A stretch of DNA of 13,950 bases, from positions 1-13,950 of the forward strand of contig CANNLO010000094.1 in NCBI GenBank assembly GCA_947505055.1. Reading direction: 5' to 3'. Positions 1 through 7,589 of this stretch are shown here, in pieces. A program made the position numbers and the translations under genes. The stretch's first letter is position 1; each line of letters starts with the position of its first letter. The notes below the pieces were generated by a model. It was not told the DNA's origin. It made no database searches and saw only the letters and a list, made by a program, of their open reading frames with translations. This DNA is from Methylococcaceae bacterium. Lineage in GTDB: Bacteria; Pseudomonadota; Gammaproteobacteria; Methylococcales; Methylomonadaceae.

Positions 1-1155
1 CAAACACAACAGCTTGGTACGGGTCACGCTGTACAACAGGTAAGTCATCAACTTGGAGATGACGATACTGTCCTGATTTTATACGGTGATGTGCCATTAT
101 TAAAGTTAGAAACGGTGAAGTTGCTGATTAAGAATGTTAATGATCAATCATTGGCTTTATTAACAGTCAAGCTAGCCAATCCGACGGGTTACGGAAGAAT
201 AGTTAGAAATTCAGCAGGACAAGTTATAAAGATTATCGAAGAGAAAGATGCAAGTGCCGATGAAAAGACAATCATGGAGGGTAATACCGGCATTATGGCA
301 GTAAAAGGTAAGCCATTAAAAAAATGGTTAAGCCAGTTGAGTAATGGTAATGCGCAGGGTGAATATTATTTGACTGATGTGATTGAAATGGCAGTTGCTG
401 ATAAGTTTTCTGTCGTTACCAGTCAACCTGACACGGAAAATGAGCTTCTAGGTGTCAATAATCGAATACAGCTCAGTCAATTAGAGCGTGTATATCAGCA
501 GGAACAAGCAAACATATTAATGGAGCGGGGAGTTACGCTGAGAGATCCGTTGCGCTTCGATCAACGAGGTGAAATTGCAAGCTTGGGTCAAGATATCGAA
601 ATTGATGTAAATGTGATTTTAGAGGGTAACAATAAAATTGGCAGCAACATTAAAATTGGCCCAAATACACTGATAAGAAATTCAATTATTGGCGACAATG
701 TGGAAATATTTGCTAACTGCATCATTGAAGATGCAGTAATTGGAACTGGTAGTAGAATTGGTCCTTATGCCAGACTCAGACCAGATAGTGTTTTAGCCGA
801 GAATGTCCATATAGGTAATTTTGTCGAACTGAAAAAGACTACGGTGGCGGCAGGCAGTAAGATTAATCATTTAAGTTATATCGGCGATACGTCGGTTGGT
901 GAAAAGGTAAATATTGGTGCCGGAACGATAACTTGTAATTATGATGGTGTAAATAAATTCCAAACTATTATTGAGGATGGCGCTTTTATTGGATCAAATA
1001 GCCAGTTGATTGCTCCAGTAACGATTGGTAAAAATGCCACGATAGGTGCAGGCTCCACTATTACCAAGGACAGTCCTGCAAATCAATTGACTTTAAGTCG
1101 TGCCAAACAAATGTCCATTGCTGGTTGGCAACGACCCATTAAAAAGGAGAGCTAG
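1..1155 (+). CDS. glmU: Bifunctional N-acetylglucosamine-1-phosphate uridyltransferase / glucosamine-1-phosphate acetyltransferase, 5' end missing
   Basis: GlmU is a cytoplasmic enzyme that acetylates glucosamine-1-phosphate and then couples it to UTP, giving UDP-GlcNAc for peptidoglycan and LPS. The reading frame is open from the first base. 384 residues are visible, so about 70 N-terminal residues are outside the window (E. coli GlmU is about 456 aa). The uridyltransferase half shows QLGTGHAV (nt 10-33), YGDVP (nt 82-96), NTGIM and GEYYLTDVIEMA. The GTG at 91 is an internal valine of YGDVP and is not a start. The C-terminal half is a left-handed beta-helix with repeated IGxxxxI hexapeptides. 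It carries the acetyltransferase residues in RLRPDS, FVELKK, NHLSYIGD and CNYDGVNK. It is followed after one base by glmS, and the glmS ribosome site lies inside the last glmU codons, so the two are very likely co-transcribed and translationally coupled. Identification is secure. Confidence 0.97.
   Translation, partial: QTQQLGTGHAVQQVSHQLGDDDTVLILYGDVPLLKLETVKLLIKNVNDQSLALLTVKLANPTGYGRIVRNSAGQVIKIIEEKDASADEKTIMEGNTGIMAVKGKPLKKWLSQLSNGNAQGEYYLTDVIEMAVADKFSVVTSQPDTENELLGVNNRIQLSQLERVYQQEQANILMERGVTLRDPLRFDQRGEIASLGQDIEIDVNVILEGNNKIGSNIKIGPNTLIRNSIIGDNVEIFANCIIEDAVIGTGSRIGPYARLRPDSVLAENVHIGNFVELKKTTVAAGSKINHLSYIGDTSVGEKVNIGAGTITCNYDGVNKFQTIIEDGAFIGSNSQLIAPVTIGKNATIGAGSTITKDSPANQLTLSRAKQMSIAGWQRPIKKES
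1146..1149 (+). promoter_or_regulatory. glmS ribosome binding site inside glmU
   Basis: GGAG lies seven bases before the glmS ATG at 1157 and overlaps the last codons of glmU, whose stop is at 1153-1155. It fixes the glmS start at the MCGIVGG methionine and implies translational coupling of the pair. Confidence 0.8.
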
Positions 1156-1156
1156 T

Positions 1157-3010
1157 ATGTGCGGAATTGTAGGTGGTATCGCGCAACGCAATGTTGTGCC
1201 AATTTTACTTGAAGGATTGAAACGACTGGAATATCGTGGTTATGATTCGGCTGGTCTTGCTGTAATCAATAATCAAGTCATTTATCGTAAACGTGAATTG
1301 GGTAAAGTTAAGGGCCTTGAGCAATTACTGGAGGCAGATCCTATCTCCGGATTTATAGGCATTGCCCATACACGATGGGCAACCCACGGTAAACCCAGTA
1401 CCGCAAATGCTCATCCACATATTTGCCGAAATAAAGTCGTGGTTGTCCATAATGGTATTATCGAAAATCACGAGCTTTTGAGAGAAGAGCAATTGCAGAA
1501 TGGTTACGAATTTACCTCGGAAACGGATACTGAGGTTATCGTACATGAAATATATCATGCATTGGAATCAGTTCAATTACAGACAAAACCGACTACAGAT
1601 GCCTTACTGAATGCGGTTAAAAGGACGTTAAAGAAACTGGATGGAGCTTATGCTTTAGGGATTATTAGCATTGATGATCCGGATACATTGATTGCTTGTA
1701 GAAAAGGTAGTCCATTGGTTATAGGTATTGGCTTTGGTGAATATTTTATTGCGTCAGACGTCGCTGCACTATTACCGGTCACGCAACGTTTTATTTTCCT
1801 TGAAGAGGGCGATATTGCCAAGATAACTATCAATGAATTGCTGATTTACGATGCCGAAGACAAGCTGGTTAATCGACCTGTAAAACAAAGTCAATTAACA
1901 GCAGATTCTGTTGATAAGGGCGAATATCGTCATTACATGCTCAAAGAAATCTATGAGCAACCGTTTGCAATCTCGCAAACTCTCGAAGGACGCTTTATAA
2001 ACAATCGTTTGCAAGAGAATGCATTTGGACATAATGCTTCTGAGGTATTCGATAATGTAAAAGCAATTCAAATTTTAGCTTGCGGAACAAGCTATCATGC
2101 CGGTTTGGTCGCGAGATACTGGTTTGAAGAACTGGCCCGCGTACCCTGTAATATTGAAGTAGCTAGCGAGTTTCGTTACAGAAATCCGGTATTGGCTCCA
2201 GATACGTTAATAGTGACAATCTCACAATCCGGAGAAACTGCAGACACATTGGCAGCTTTATTGGAAGCCAAGAAACTAGGTGCCAAATATTCATTGGCCA
2301 TTTGTAATGTGCCTGAGAGTTCTCTGGTTAGAGAATCTGACCTGGTCTTAATGACTAGAGCCGGCCCTGAAATTGGTGTTGCATCAACTAAAGCGTTTAC
2401 CACGCAATTAGCCACATTAATGTTGTTAGTCATTGCGATTGGTAGACGATTTAATTTGTCTGAAGCAGTTGAGCAGAAAATCACTTCAGAGTTATTCAGC
2501 TTGCCTGGAAAAATTGAAAGAGTCTTACAACTGGATGATGAAATCAAAGTATTGGCGGAACAATTTGCCGAAAAGCAGCATGCCTTGTTTTTAGGTCGTG
2601 GAACGCATTATCCAATTGCCATGGAAGGCGCTTTAAAATTAAAAGAAATTTCATATATTCATGCCGAAGCCTATCCGGCAGGCGAGTTAAAGCATGGTCC
2701 ATTAGCGTTAATTGATGCTGAAATGCCAGTCGTTACCGTTGCTCCGAACAATAGCCTGCTGGAGAAATTGAAATCAAATATTCAGGAAGTCAGTGCTCGC
2801 GGTGGTCAGTTGATCGTATTTATGGATGAAACTTTAGCCACTGCGACAGATGAGAATGTTCAGATAGTCAATGTACCTCAAGTCGGCAATGAAATTTCAC
2901 CCATTGTATATACCATTCCCTTGCAGTTATTGGCGTATCATGTCGCAGTACTAAAAGGGACTGATGTTGACCAGCCCAGGAATTTGGCTAAATCTGTCAC
3001 AGTTGAATAA
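1157..3010 (+). CDS. glmS: Glutamine--fructose-6-phosphate aminotransferase (isomerizing)
   Basis: GlmS makes glucosamine-6-phosphate from fructose-6-phosphate and glutamine, the committed step of amino-sugar synthesis, in the cytoplasm. The start is the ATG at 1157, because the protein must begin MCGIVGG: after Met removal Cys becomes the N-terminal nucleophile of the class II glutaminase. GGAG at 1146-1149 is a good ribosome site. An in-frame ATG at 1100 would bury this Cys and is rejected. The glutaminase domain shows EYRGYDSAGLAV (about 25-36), HTRWATHG (71-78) and HNGIIEN (98-104). Two SIS sugar-isomerase domains follow, with ACGTSYHA (near 309), SQSGET (near 356) and STKAFT (near 410) in the first and LGRGTHYP (near 479) and HGPLALID (near 513) in the second. 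The C-terminus NLAKSVTVE is typical. The length of 617 aa is normal (E. coli 609). No ribozyme leader is possible, because only one base separates it from glmU. Confidence 0.98.
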   Translation: MCGIVGGIAQRNVVPILLEGLKRLEYRGYDSAGLAVINNQVIYRKRELGKVKGLEQLLEADPISGFIGIAHTRWATHGKPSTANAHPHICRNKVVVVHNGIIENHELLREEQLQNGYEFTSETDTEVIVHEIYHALESVQLQTKPTTDALLNAVKRTLKKLDGAYALGIISIDDPDTLIACRKGSPLVIGIGFGEYFIASDVAALLPVTQRFIFLEEGDIAKITINELLIYDAEDKLVNRPVKQSQLTADSVDKGEYRHYMLKEIYEQPFAISQTLEGRFINNRLQENAFGHNASEVFDNVKAIQILACGTSYHAGLVARYWFEELARVPCNIEVASEFRYRNPVLAPDTLIVTISQSGETADTLAALLEAKKLGAKYSLAICNVPESSLVRESDLVLMTRAGPEIGVASTKAFTTQLATLMLLVIAIGRRFNLSEAVEQKITSELFSLPGKIERVLQLDDEIKVLAEQFAEKQHALFLGRGTHYPIAMEGALKLKEISYIHAEAYPAGELKHGPLALIDAEMPVVTVAPNNSLLEKLKSNIQEVSARGGQLIVFMDETLATATDENVQIVNVPQVGNEISPIVYTIPLQLLAYHVAVLKGTDVDQPRNLAKSVTVE

Positions 3011-3083
3011 TATTGAACTGTTTGAATTGAAATAGTTAAAAATGCCTGGCACTAAATTGATTATCCACGTAAAAAAACTTTGA

Positions 3084-3115
3084 GGTAAAGGCGTGAATTT
3101 ATTCACGCCTTTACC
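3084..3115 (-). terminator. Hairpin terminator of the DUF2058 gene, possibly shared with glmS
   Basis: A perfect 15-bp inverted repeat, GGTAAAGGCGTGAAT and its complement, spans 3084-3098 and 3101-3115. In practice the inner A-T pairs open to form the loop. Read leftward, the stem is followed after about six bases by a run of seven T (complement of 3071-3077), as expected for an intrinsic terminator of the minus-strand gene. The stem includes the stop codon of that gene (3111-3113). Read rightward it lies about 75 bp after the glmS stop. On that strand only TTT follows GGCGTGAAT...ATTCACGCC, so use by glmS is possible but weaker. Confidence 0.7.
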
Positions 3116-3653
3116 AAATTAAATCATCAGGAACCTTAAAATCTGCATAAGGATCATCGGCAATATTTGATGCTTTATCCTGATCATTAAAAACAATTAT
3201 GCTAGCCGTATCGCGAGATTGTATTTTTAATGCTACTTCGCAAGAGACTACTTCATAGACGCTGCCTAATTTAACAATTGCCAACCGCCCTTCGGCAATT
3301 TGATCGCGCATGGTTTCGGAGACATAAAGCCGTTTGACTTTGTTGGCATCGGTAAAATTATAAACTAAACCATCTGCATCCCTGGGCAGTTTATTTAAAT
3401 CGATCATCTGTTTTATCTGGGCTGCCAACTGTTTTTGTTCTTCCTTTCGGTGACGAATCTGATTAAGATCTCTATCCCTTTCGATTTTTTCGGTTTGTGC
3501 TTTGTGGGCGAGATCTTTAGCTTCATCAATCACTTCAACTTTATTTTTTCGCTGCTGCTGGGTTTGTTTACGTTTGTCAGATTTAGCGCTTTTGGCCTTG
3601 GCGGCACTTACTAGGCCTGATTTTAGTAATTGTTCTTGAAGGGTAAGTTTCAT
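3111..3653 (-). CDS. DUF2058 (YaiL-like) family protein
   Basis: A 180-aa soluble protein of the DUF2058 family, related to E. coli YaiL and often labelled a nucleoprotein or polynucleotide-associated protein. Its biochemical role is not established. The N-terminus MKLTLQEQLLKSGLVSAAKA is the family signature. It is followed by a strongly basic, highly charged helical stretch (about residues 20-75, rich in Lys, Gln, Arg and Glu, likely coiled coil). A compact C-terminal domain of about 100 residues follows, with LPRDADGLVYNFTD and the conserved-looking end DDPYADFKVPDDLIW. The basic helix would suit nucleic-acid or ribosome binding, but that is inference. There is no signal peptide or membrane segment. 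The ribosome site before the ATG at 3653 is poor. It lies 101 bp downstream of the cyclase gene on the same strand and may share its transcript. No clear promoter is seen in the gap. Confidence 0.88.
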   Translation of the reverse strand: MKLTLQEQLLKSGLVSAAKAKSAKSDKRKQTQQQRKNKVEVIDEAKDLAHKAQTEKIERDRDLNQIRHRKEEQKQLAAQIKQMIDLNKLPRDADGLVYNFTDANKVKRLYVSETMRDQIAEGRLAIVKLGSVYEVVSCEVALKIQSRDTASIIVFNDQDKASNIADDPYADFKVPDDLIW

Positions 3654-3754
3654 TGTGAGGGATCCGGAATATTTGAAAGCGGGTTAAGCATATTGGTGAA
3701 TAGAGCTGATTTAATTCGGTTATTAATAAATAAAATATTTTTTGAAGATAGTTT

Positions 3755-5296
3755 TTATAAGGAACAGCATTTGTTGCGGCCTTGTTCTTTTGCATGGTAA
3801 AGGGCCTGATCCGCTCGTTCAAAAGCCGATTCATCGGTGTCCTGCTCAATAAATTCGGTAACTCCGCAGGAAATAGTAATGTCCACGGACGTGCCACTTG
3901 AGTTAAATCCTGTATTCTCAATTGTTTGGCGTAGCTGATTGGCAAATATCAATGCAGTGTGACAATTGGTATTAGGTAAGAGCATGGTAAATTCCTCGCC
4001 ACCAAAACGCGATATAAAGTCGGATGCCCGAGAGTGATCAGATAATTGTTTAGCGATTAAGCGCAAAACTTTATCACCTGCTTTATGTCCGTAATTATCA
4101 TTAATGTTTTTAAAGTGATCGATATCCCAAATGATTAGGCTTAAAGGTGAATGGTAACGTTTCCAGCGACTTAGTTCCATTTCTAGTCGTTCGTTATAGG
4201 CATTACGATTGGGTAGTCCAGTTAATGGGTCGCGTAATGCTTGAGTGTTGGCGATCTTTAATTTTGATTTAAGCTCGCTGGATTCTGATTCCATGTCCTT
4301 AATTTTGACAACCAGATCATCCAGTTGTTGTTGTAAGTTTTGGCGTTGGAAAATTTCATTTTGGTTATGTTGTTTAATTTCGCTGGTAATGCTAGCTAAG
4401 CGCTTATTAATGATGACTTTTAGGGGCTCAAGTTTAGTAGCGTTGGTAGAGCTTATTTGCAATTCTTCCATTTGTTCAGAAACGGATTGGTCGAGTCGAC
4501 TTCTGTTTTCTGCCGATTTTTGTGCTGATGAGCTCGCACCCATCATGCTAACATCCAGTGCGGTAAGTTGTTCTGTAATGTGTGACAGAAAATTATCAAA
4601 GTCCAGCTGTTCTGATTGGTTATGTTGCTTGATTTTAAGTAATAGTTTGAATGATTTATCCAAAATATCTTCAAATGCTTCAGAGGATGGGTTTGATACT
4701 TTAAGTAATTGTTTTGCGGCTTGTGCTTGTTGATCAAAAATACTCGGAATTTCTATTTGTTCTAGAAACAGTAATAGATGTTGACTGATAATCCCTATAT
4801 CTATAAGACGGGTAAGAATATTAGTCGGCGATACGCTAACCTCGGACTCTATTGTGTCGAGTATGGAAGAAAAAATTTGATTTGGCTGGAATTCAGTTTT
4901 TGATGATTCGATGCTGTTTTTCAACAGATGGAGAGCTGCTTGTAGTTTTTGTGATTTATATTGCTGAAGCAAGAAATCAAACAGTAATTTGGTTGCTACA
5001 GTTTGGGCTTGATTTGGTGAATGTTTAATTTGAGCTACGGATTGAGTGAGTATTTCCAGACTTTCTTTAAGCTCGGGGCTGTTTATGCCTTTTTTTAATT
5101 GATTGCGGATGCTCAGCAAATGTGGATCTAGGGCCGCGTCGAAACCTGTGGTTGCAAAAGTTAGTCGCACTATTGTTTTGCAAAGCAGGTCTTCTTTTTC
5201 CTGATAGGATGTCTTTAAACAATCCTGTTCATCAAGCAAGTTTAGATATTTATCTTTCCATTTATCTTGAATAGTTGTCTTTCTAAAAAAACTCAT
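3755..5296 (-). CDS. Diguanylate cyclase with long helical N-terminal region
   Basis: A 513-aa protein whose C-terminal GGDEF domain (about 350-513) should condense two GTP into cyclic di-GMP. It shows RDPLTGLPNR (355-364), the metal-binding DID at 391-393, GHKAGD, and an intact active site GGEEF (432-436). RASD at 423-426, exactly five residues before GGEEF, is the inhibitory I-site, so product feedback is expected. The first roughly 350 residues have no domain I recognise. They are soluble and helical: MSFFRKTTIQDKWKDKYLNL leads into an alpha-helical region, and about 300-350 looks like coiled coil leading into the catalytic domain. There is no signal peptide or membrane segment, so the enzyme is cytoplasmic and its signal is unknown. 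The ATG at 5296 has AGG seven bases upstream. Its position next to dsbA recalls, from memory, the GGDEF gene beside dsbA in Pseudomonas aeruginosa (PA5487, DgcH). Orthology is an inference from synteny. Confidence 0.93.
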   Translation of the reverse strand: MSFFRKTTIQDKWKDKYLNLLDEQDCLKTSYQEKEDLLCKTIVRLTFATTGFDAALDPHLLSIRNQLKKGINSPELKESLEILTQSVAQIKHSPNQAQTVATKLLFDFLLQQYKSQKLQAALHLLKNSIESSKTEFQPNQIFSSILDTIESEVSVSPTNILTRLIDIGIISQHLLLFLEQIEIPSIFDQQAQAAKQLLKVSNPSSEAFEDILDKSFKLLLKIKQHNQSEQLDFDNFLSHITEQLTALDVSMMGASSSAQKSAENRSRLDQSVSEQMEELQISSTNATKLEPLKVIINKRLASITSEIKQHNQNEIFQRQNLQQQLDDLVVKIKDMESESSELKSKLKIANTQALRDPLTGLPNRNAYNERLEMELSRWKRYHSPLSLIIWDIDHFKNINDNYGHKAGDKVLRLIAKQLSDHSRASDFISRFGGEEFTMLLPNTNCHTALIFANQLRQTIENTGFNSSGTSVDITISCGVTEFIEQDTDESAFERADQALYHAKEQGRNKCCSL

Positions 5297-5333
5297 AATA
5301 GACCTGATAAATGATTAAGTAGAGTTTAAACTG

Positions 5334-5361
5334 AGGCTGCCTTTGGCCGGCAGCCTTTTTT
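5334..5361 (+). terminator. Intrinsic terminator oriented rightward, against both flanking genes
   Basis: AGGCTGCC (5334-5341) and GGCAGCCT (5349-5356) pair around the loop TTTGGCC, and six T follow on the plus strand (5356-5361). That is a textbook rho-independent terminator for rightward transcription. Both neighbours (dsbA upstream, the cyclase downstream) are transcribed leftward. In that direction the stem is followed by CAGTTTAAAC, with no T run. It may stop antisense transcription from the cyclase gene, act weakly for dsbA, or be a structured leader of the cyclase mRNA. Confidence 0.6.
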
Positions 5362-5392
5362 AGATGCCTGAAATTTTTTTGTGATATGACAA

Positions 5393-6013
5393 TTATTTGG
5401 ACTTGCTTTCTTGTTTGATTAATTGATCAATAACTTCCAGCATTTTTTCATGTGAGCCGGCTAAGGGGCCATTCGTTTTGTATTTGCCGTTAATAATAAT
5501 TGCGGGAACGCCAGTTATACCGTAACGTCCACCAGTAGCTGTTGCCTGACGAATTTTTGAATCGACCAGAAACGAATTGAAGGTAGAACGGAATTCGGTT
5601 TCATTAACACCGTGCGCAACAAAGAATTTAGCCAATTCGTCTTCTGTTTCCAGTTTTTGTTTTTTGTTTTGTATGGCGTCAAAAAAGTCATTATGAATTT
5701 TATCAACGACACCTAAGGCTTCAGCGGTGAAATAAGCTTTAGCATGTTTGCCCCAGAGATCACTAAATACAGCAGGTTGACGGATAAACTCAACATTTTT
5801 TGGTAGCTCTTTTACCCATTTTTCAAGCAATGGTTCAAAGCTATAGCAATGTGGGCAGCCATACCAGAAAAATTCAATAATCTCGACTTTATCGGGATTG
5901 CGAGTAGGTTGAGCTGGTGAGAGTGTTTCATAACCTACCGGTTCCGCTTTTAATAGCGTTGTAAACGAGAATAACAGGATTAGCAGACTGGTTTTAGTGA
6001 TTTTTTTAAACAT
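5393..6013 (-). CDS. dsbA: Periplasmic thiol:disulfide interchange protein DsbA
   Basis: DsbA introduces disulfide bonds into exported proteins in the periplasm and is normally re-oxidised by DsbB, which is not in this window. The 206-aa product has an Sec signal peptide (KK, then a hydrophobic stretch, predicted cleavage after LKA near residue 23). The thioredoxin fold carries the active site C53-P-H-C56 in FFWYGCPHCYSFEP. The helical insertion lies in the middle, and the cis-proline loop is TGVPAIIING with Pro170. Length and order are normal for the family. The ATG at 6013 is preceded by only a weak purine-rich GAGAG. It lies between cytochrome c4 and the GGDEF gene on the same strand, an arrangement familiar from pseudomonads. 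The 138 bp between cytochrome c4 and dsbA contains a small inverted repeat (6049-6071), so dsbA may have its own leader or promoter. Identification is firm. Confidence 0.96.
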   Translation of the reverse strand: MFKKITKTSLLILLFSFTTLLKAEPVGYETLSPAQPTRNPDKVEIIEFFWYGCPHCYSFEPLLEKWVKELPKNVEFIRQPAVFSDLWGKHAKAYFTAEALGVVDKIHNDFFDAIQNKKQKLETEDELAKFFVAHGVNETEFRSTFNSFLVDSKIRQATATGGRYGITGVPAIIINGKYKTNGPLAGSHEKMLEVIDQLIKQESKSK

Positions 6014-6048
6014 AGCTAAGGCTCTCTATAAGTTCATTAGAAGATTTT

Positions 6049-6071
6049 AGTCCTCCTATACTCAGAGGACT
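6049..6071. repeat. Short inverted repeat in the dsbA upstream region
   Basis: AGTCCTC (6049-6055) and GAGGACT (6065-6071) form a perfect 7-bp dyad with a nine-base centre, 36 bp before the dsbA start. No T run follows on either strand, so it is not an intrinsic terminator. It could be a protein-binding site or a hairpin in the dsbA leader. Function is unknown. Confidence 0.4.
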
Positions 6072-6151
6072 TTAGGATAAATTTCATGTTTAAATTATGC
6101 GCCCCTCGTTTTTTGACAGGTCGCATGTTGATTTAAATTGAAAATGGTTCG

Positions 6152-6826
6152 CTATTTCATCATTGAAATATGATAGGCAACGGCTTTAATTTCCTGGTCA
6201 GTCATTTTCTTCGCAATCATGTGCATGATACTTTGTGGGTTATTGCTGCGCGCACCGGATTTAAAGTCGGTGAGTGATTTTATCAAATAGTCAGCATGCT
6301 GCGATTTTATAGCAGGAAATGACGCGGGTTTATTGCCTTCACCAAATGGGCCGTGGCAGGCGATGCAAGCTGATACCTCTCTTTTAAGATCTCCATTGCG
6401 ATATAGGTCACTGCCTTGAGCGATGAGGGACTGGATATTATTTGACTTGTTATCAGTTGTTGTAGAATTGTCATCTTCATCAACGGGTTCAGGAGTTGGT
6501 AAGGCATTCCCAGAGATTCTTTGTGAAGAGTAGTAAGCTGAAATATCAGCGATATCTTCATTAGTTAATGCCAGAGCCATAGCTGACATCATAGGATCGC
6601 TGCGGGTACCGTCTTTAAATGCGTGCAATTCTTTTTGTAGATACGAAGAATGTTGTTGTGCAAGCTTGGGGAACGTCGTTACCTGACTGTTGCCAATTTC
6701 TCCGTGACAACTGGCACAGGTGGTTGATTTTTGTTTTCCTGCGTTAATATTGCCTTCTGCATGTAAAATACTCGTAGCACTGGTCAACGCCAGAAAAATT
6801 GAAAGTACCTGCAATTTTTTCTTCAT
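6152..6826 (-). CDS. Diheme cytochrome c4
   Basis: A 224-aa periplasmic electron carrier of the cytochrome c4 family, which shuttles electrons from the bc1 complex toward terminal oxidases. A signal peptide ends after ILHA (about residue 23). Two homologous class I cytochrome domains follow, each with one covalent heme site: CASCH (37-41) and CIACH (154-158). Candidate axial methionines lie in RSDPMMSAMA and PQSIMHMIAKKM. The linker between the domains (about 105-135) is unusually Asp-, Asn- and Thr-rich (PVDEDDNSTTTDNKSNN). I chose the ATG at 6826 over a TTG three bases upstream because AGGGGA sits five bases before the ATG. It is divergent from engB and upstream of dsbA, as in many gammaproteobacteria. 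No cytochrome c5 gene is between them. The signals needed for heme attachment are intact. Confidence 0.95.
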   Translation of the reverse strand: MKKKLQVLSIFLALTSATSILHAEGNINAGKQKSTTCASCHGEIGNSQVTTFPKLAQQHSSYLQKELHAFKDGTRSDPMMSAMALALTNEDIADISAYYSSQRISGNALPTPEPVDEDDNSTTTDNKSNNIQSLIAQGSDLYRNGDLKREVSACIACHGPFGEGNKPASFPAIKSQHADYLIKSLTDFKSGARSNNPQSIMHMIAKKMTDQEIKAVAYHISMMK

Positions 6827-6857
6827 CAAGTTCCCCTTCGGAATGGTTAAACATTTT

Positions 6858-6913
6858 TGTAGGGGCAGGTCTTGTGCCTGCCAGGGGGCAACCCGAATTA
6901 GATTGCCCTTACA
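6858..6913. repeat. 56-bp palindromic REP/MITE-like element
   Basis: The stretch begins TGTAGGGGCA (6858-6867) and ends TGCCCTTACA (6904-6913). These are terminal inverted repeats matching at 9 of 10 positions. Inside are two nested hairpins: GGCAGG (6864-6869) with CCTGCC (6877-6882), and GGGCAA (6886-6891) with TTGCCC (6903-6908). The element is GC-rich within AT-rich flanks (TTTT before, TTTCTAAATTTTAC after). The architecture is that of a dispersed palindromic repeat or a miniature non-autonomous element. Only one copy is in this window, so its repeated nature is inferred. It fills most of the shared upstream region of cytochrome c4 and engB, so it must affect either their promoters or the c4 leader RNA. 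Confidence 0.65.
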
Positions 6914-6956
6914 TTTCTAAATTTTACTCTAAATAGTAACTCTAAGCGAGACAACG

Positions 6957-7589
6957 ATGAATCCAGTTTACACTCAAGCAAAATTTATTAACAGTTCGCC
7001 GCATCTAAAGGATACGCCGCCGGACCAAGGCATGGAAGTGGCTTTTGCCGGACGATCCAATGCAGGTAAATCAAGTGCCATTAATACCTTAACCCGACAA
7101 AACGCATTAGCCCGAATCAGTAAAACACCTGGCAGGACTCAGATGCTCAACTTCTTTGAAATTAATGCGCTGCAACGCTTCGTTGATTTACCCGGTTATG
7201 GTTATGCCAAAGTGCCTTTGGCAGTAAAAAAACAGTGGCGTGAGTTGATGGAAACCTATTTAACCAGTCGCAAATCTTTATGCGGGATTGTTTTGGTAAT
7301 GGATGTCCGGCATCCTTTAACTGAGTTTGACTGGCAAATGGTAGAGTGGTGCGAACATACTGGACTGCCACTGCACGTATTGTTAACCAAAGCTGATAAA
7401 CTTAATTATGGCGCAGCCAAGAATACTTTGCTGCAAATTAAAAATGAGCTGAAAGAAGCTAATTTTCCATTAACGATACAATTATTTTCGTCATTAAAAA
7501 AAACCGGCATTGATGAGGTGCATAAGGCCCTAGATCATCTTTTTAATCCTGTTGAACAGGATCAAAGTGAAATTTCAACACCTTCTTGA
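6957..7589 (+). CDS. engB: Ribosome biogenesis GTPase YihA/YsxC/EngB
   Basis: An essential-type small GTPase (210 aa) of the TrmE-Era-EngA-EngB group, needed for assembly of the large ribosomal subunit in the cytoplasm. All nucleotide motifs are visible: G1 GRSNAGKS (32-39), G2 region SKTPGRTQ (55-62), G3 DLPGYGYAK (77-85), G4 TKAD (144-147) and G5 SSLKKTG (178-184). The length is normal. The ATG at 6957 is preceded by a weak GAG seven bases upstream. I see no convincing -35/-10 pair. The promoter must lie in or next to the palindromic element at 6858-6913. It is divergent from cytochrome c4, a common gammaproteobacterial pairing. The last 28 bp overlap the end of the convergent MBL hydrolase gene, so the final residues (EISTPS) are encoded in shared DNA. 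Confidence 0.96.
   Translation: MNPVYTQAKFINSSPHLKDTPPDQGMEVAFAGRSNAGKSSAINTLTRQNALARISKTPGRTQMLNFFEINALQRFVDLPGYGYAKVPLAVKKQWRELMETYLTSRKSLCGIVLVMDVRHPLTEFDWQMVEWCEHTGLPLHVLLTKADKLNYGAAKNTLLQIKNELKEANFPLTIQLFSSLKKTGIDEVHKALDHLFNPVEQDQSEISTPS

Noticed and set aside
1100..1156. Upstream in-frame ATG extending glmS by 19 residues
   Set aside because: It lies inside glmU and would hide the N-terminal catalytic Cys; the ATG at 1157 has a proper ribosome site and gives MCGIVGG.
4245..4733. 162-codon plus-strand open frame
   Set aside because: It is fully antisense to the first cyclase gene, and its Ser/Leu/Cys-rich product and composition are those of a shadow frame.
6720..6920. Plus-strand open frame of 66 codons over the cytochrome c4 start and the palindromic element
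   Set aside because: It is antisense to the c4 signal peptide and runs through the repeat; no family resemblance.
7551..7579. GTTGAA/TTCAAC inverted repeat at the end of engB
   Set aside because: The stem is 6 bp with a 17-base loop inside coding sequence; likely chance.
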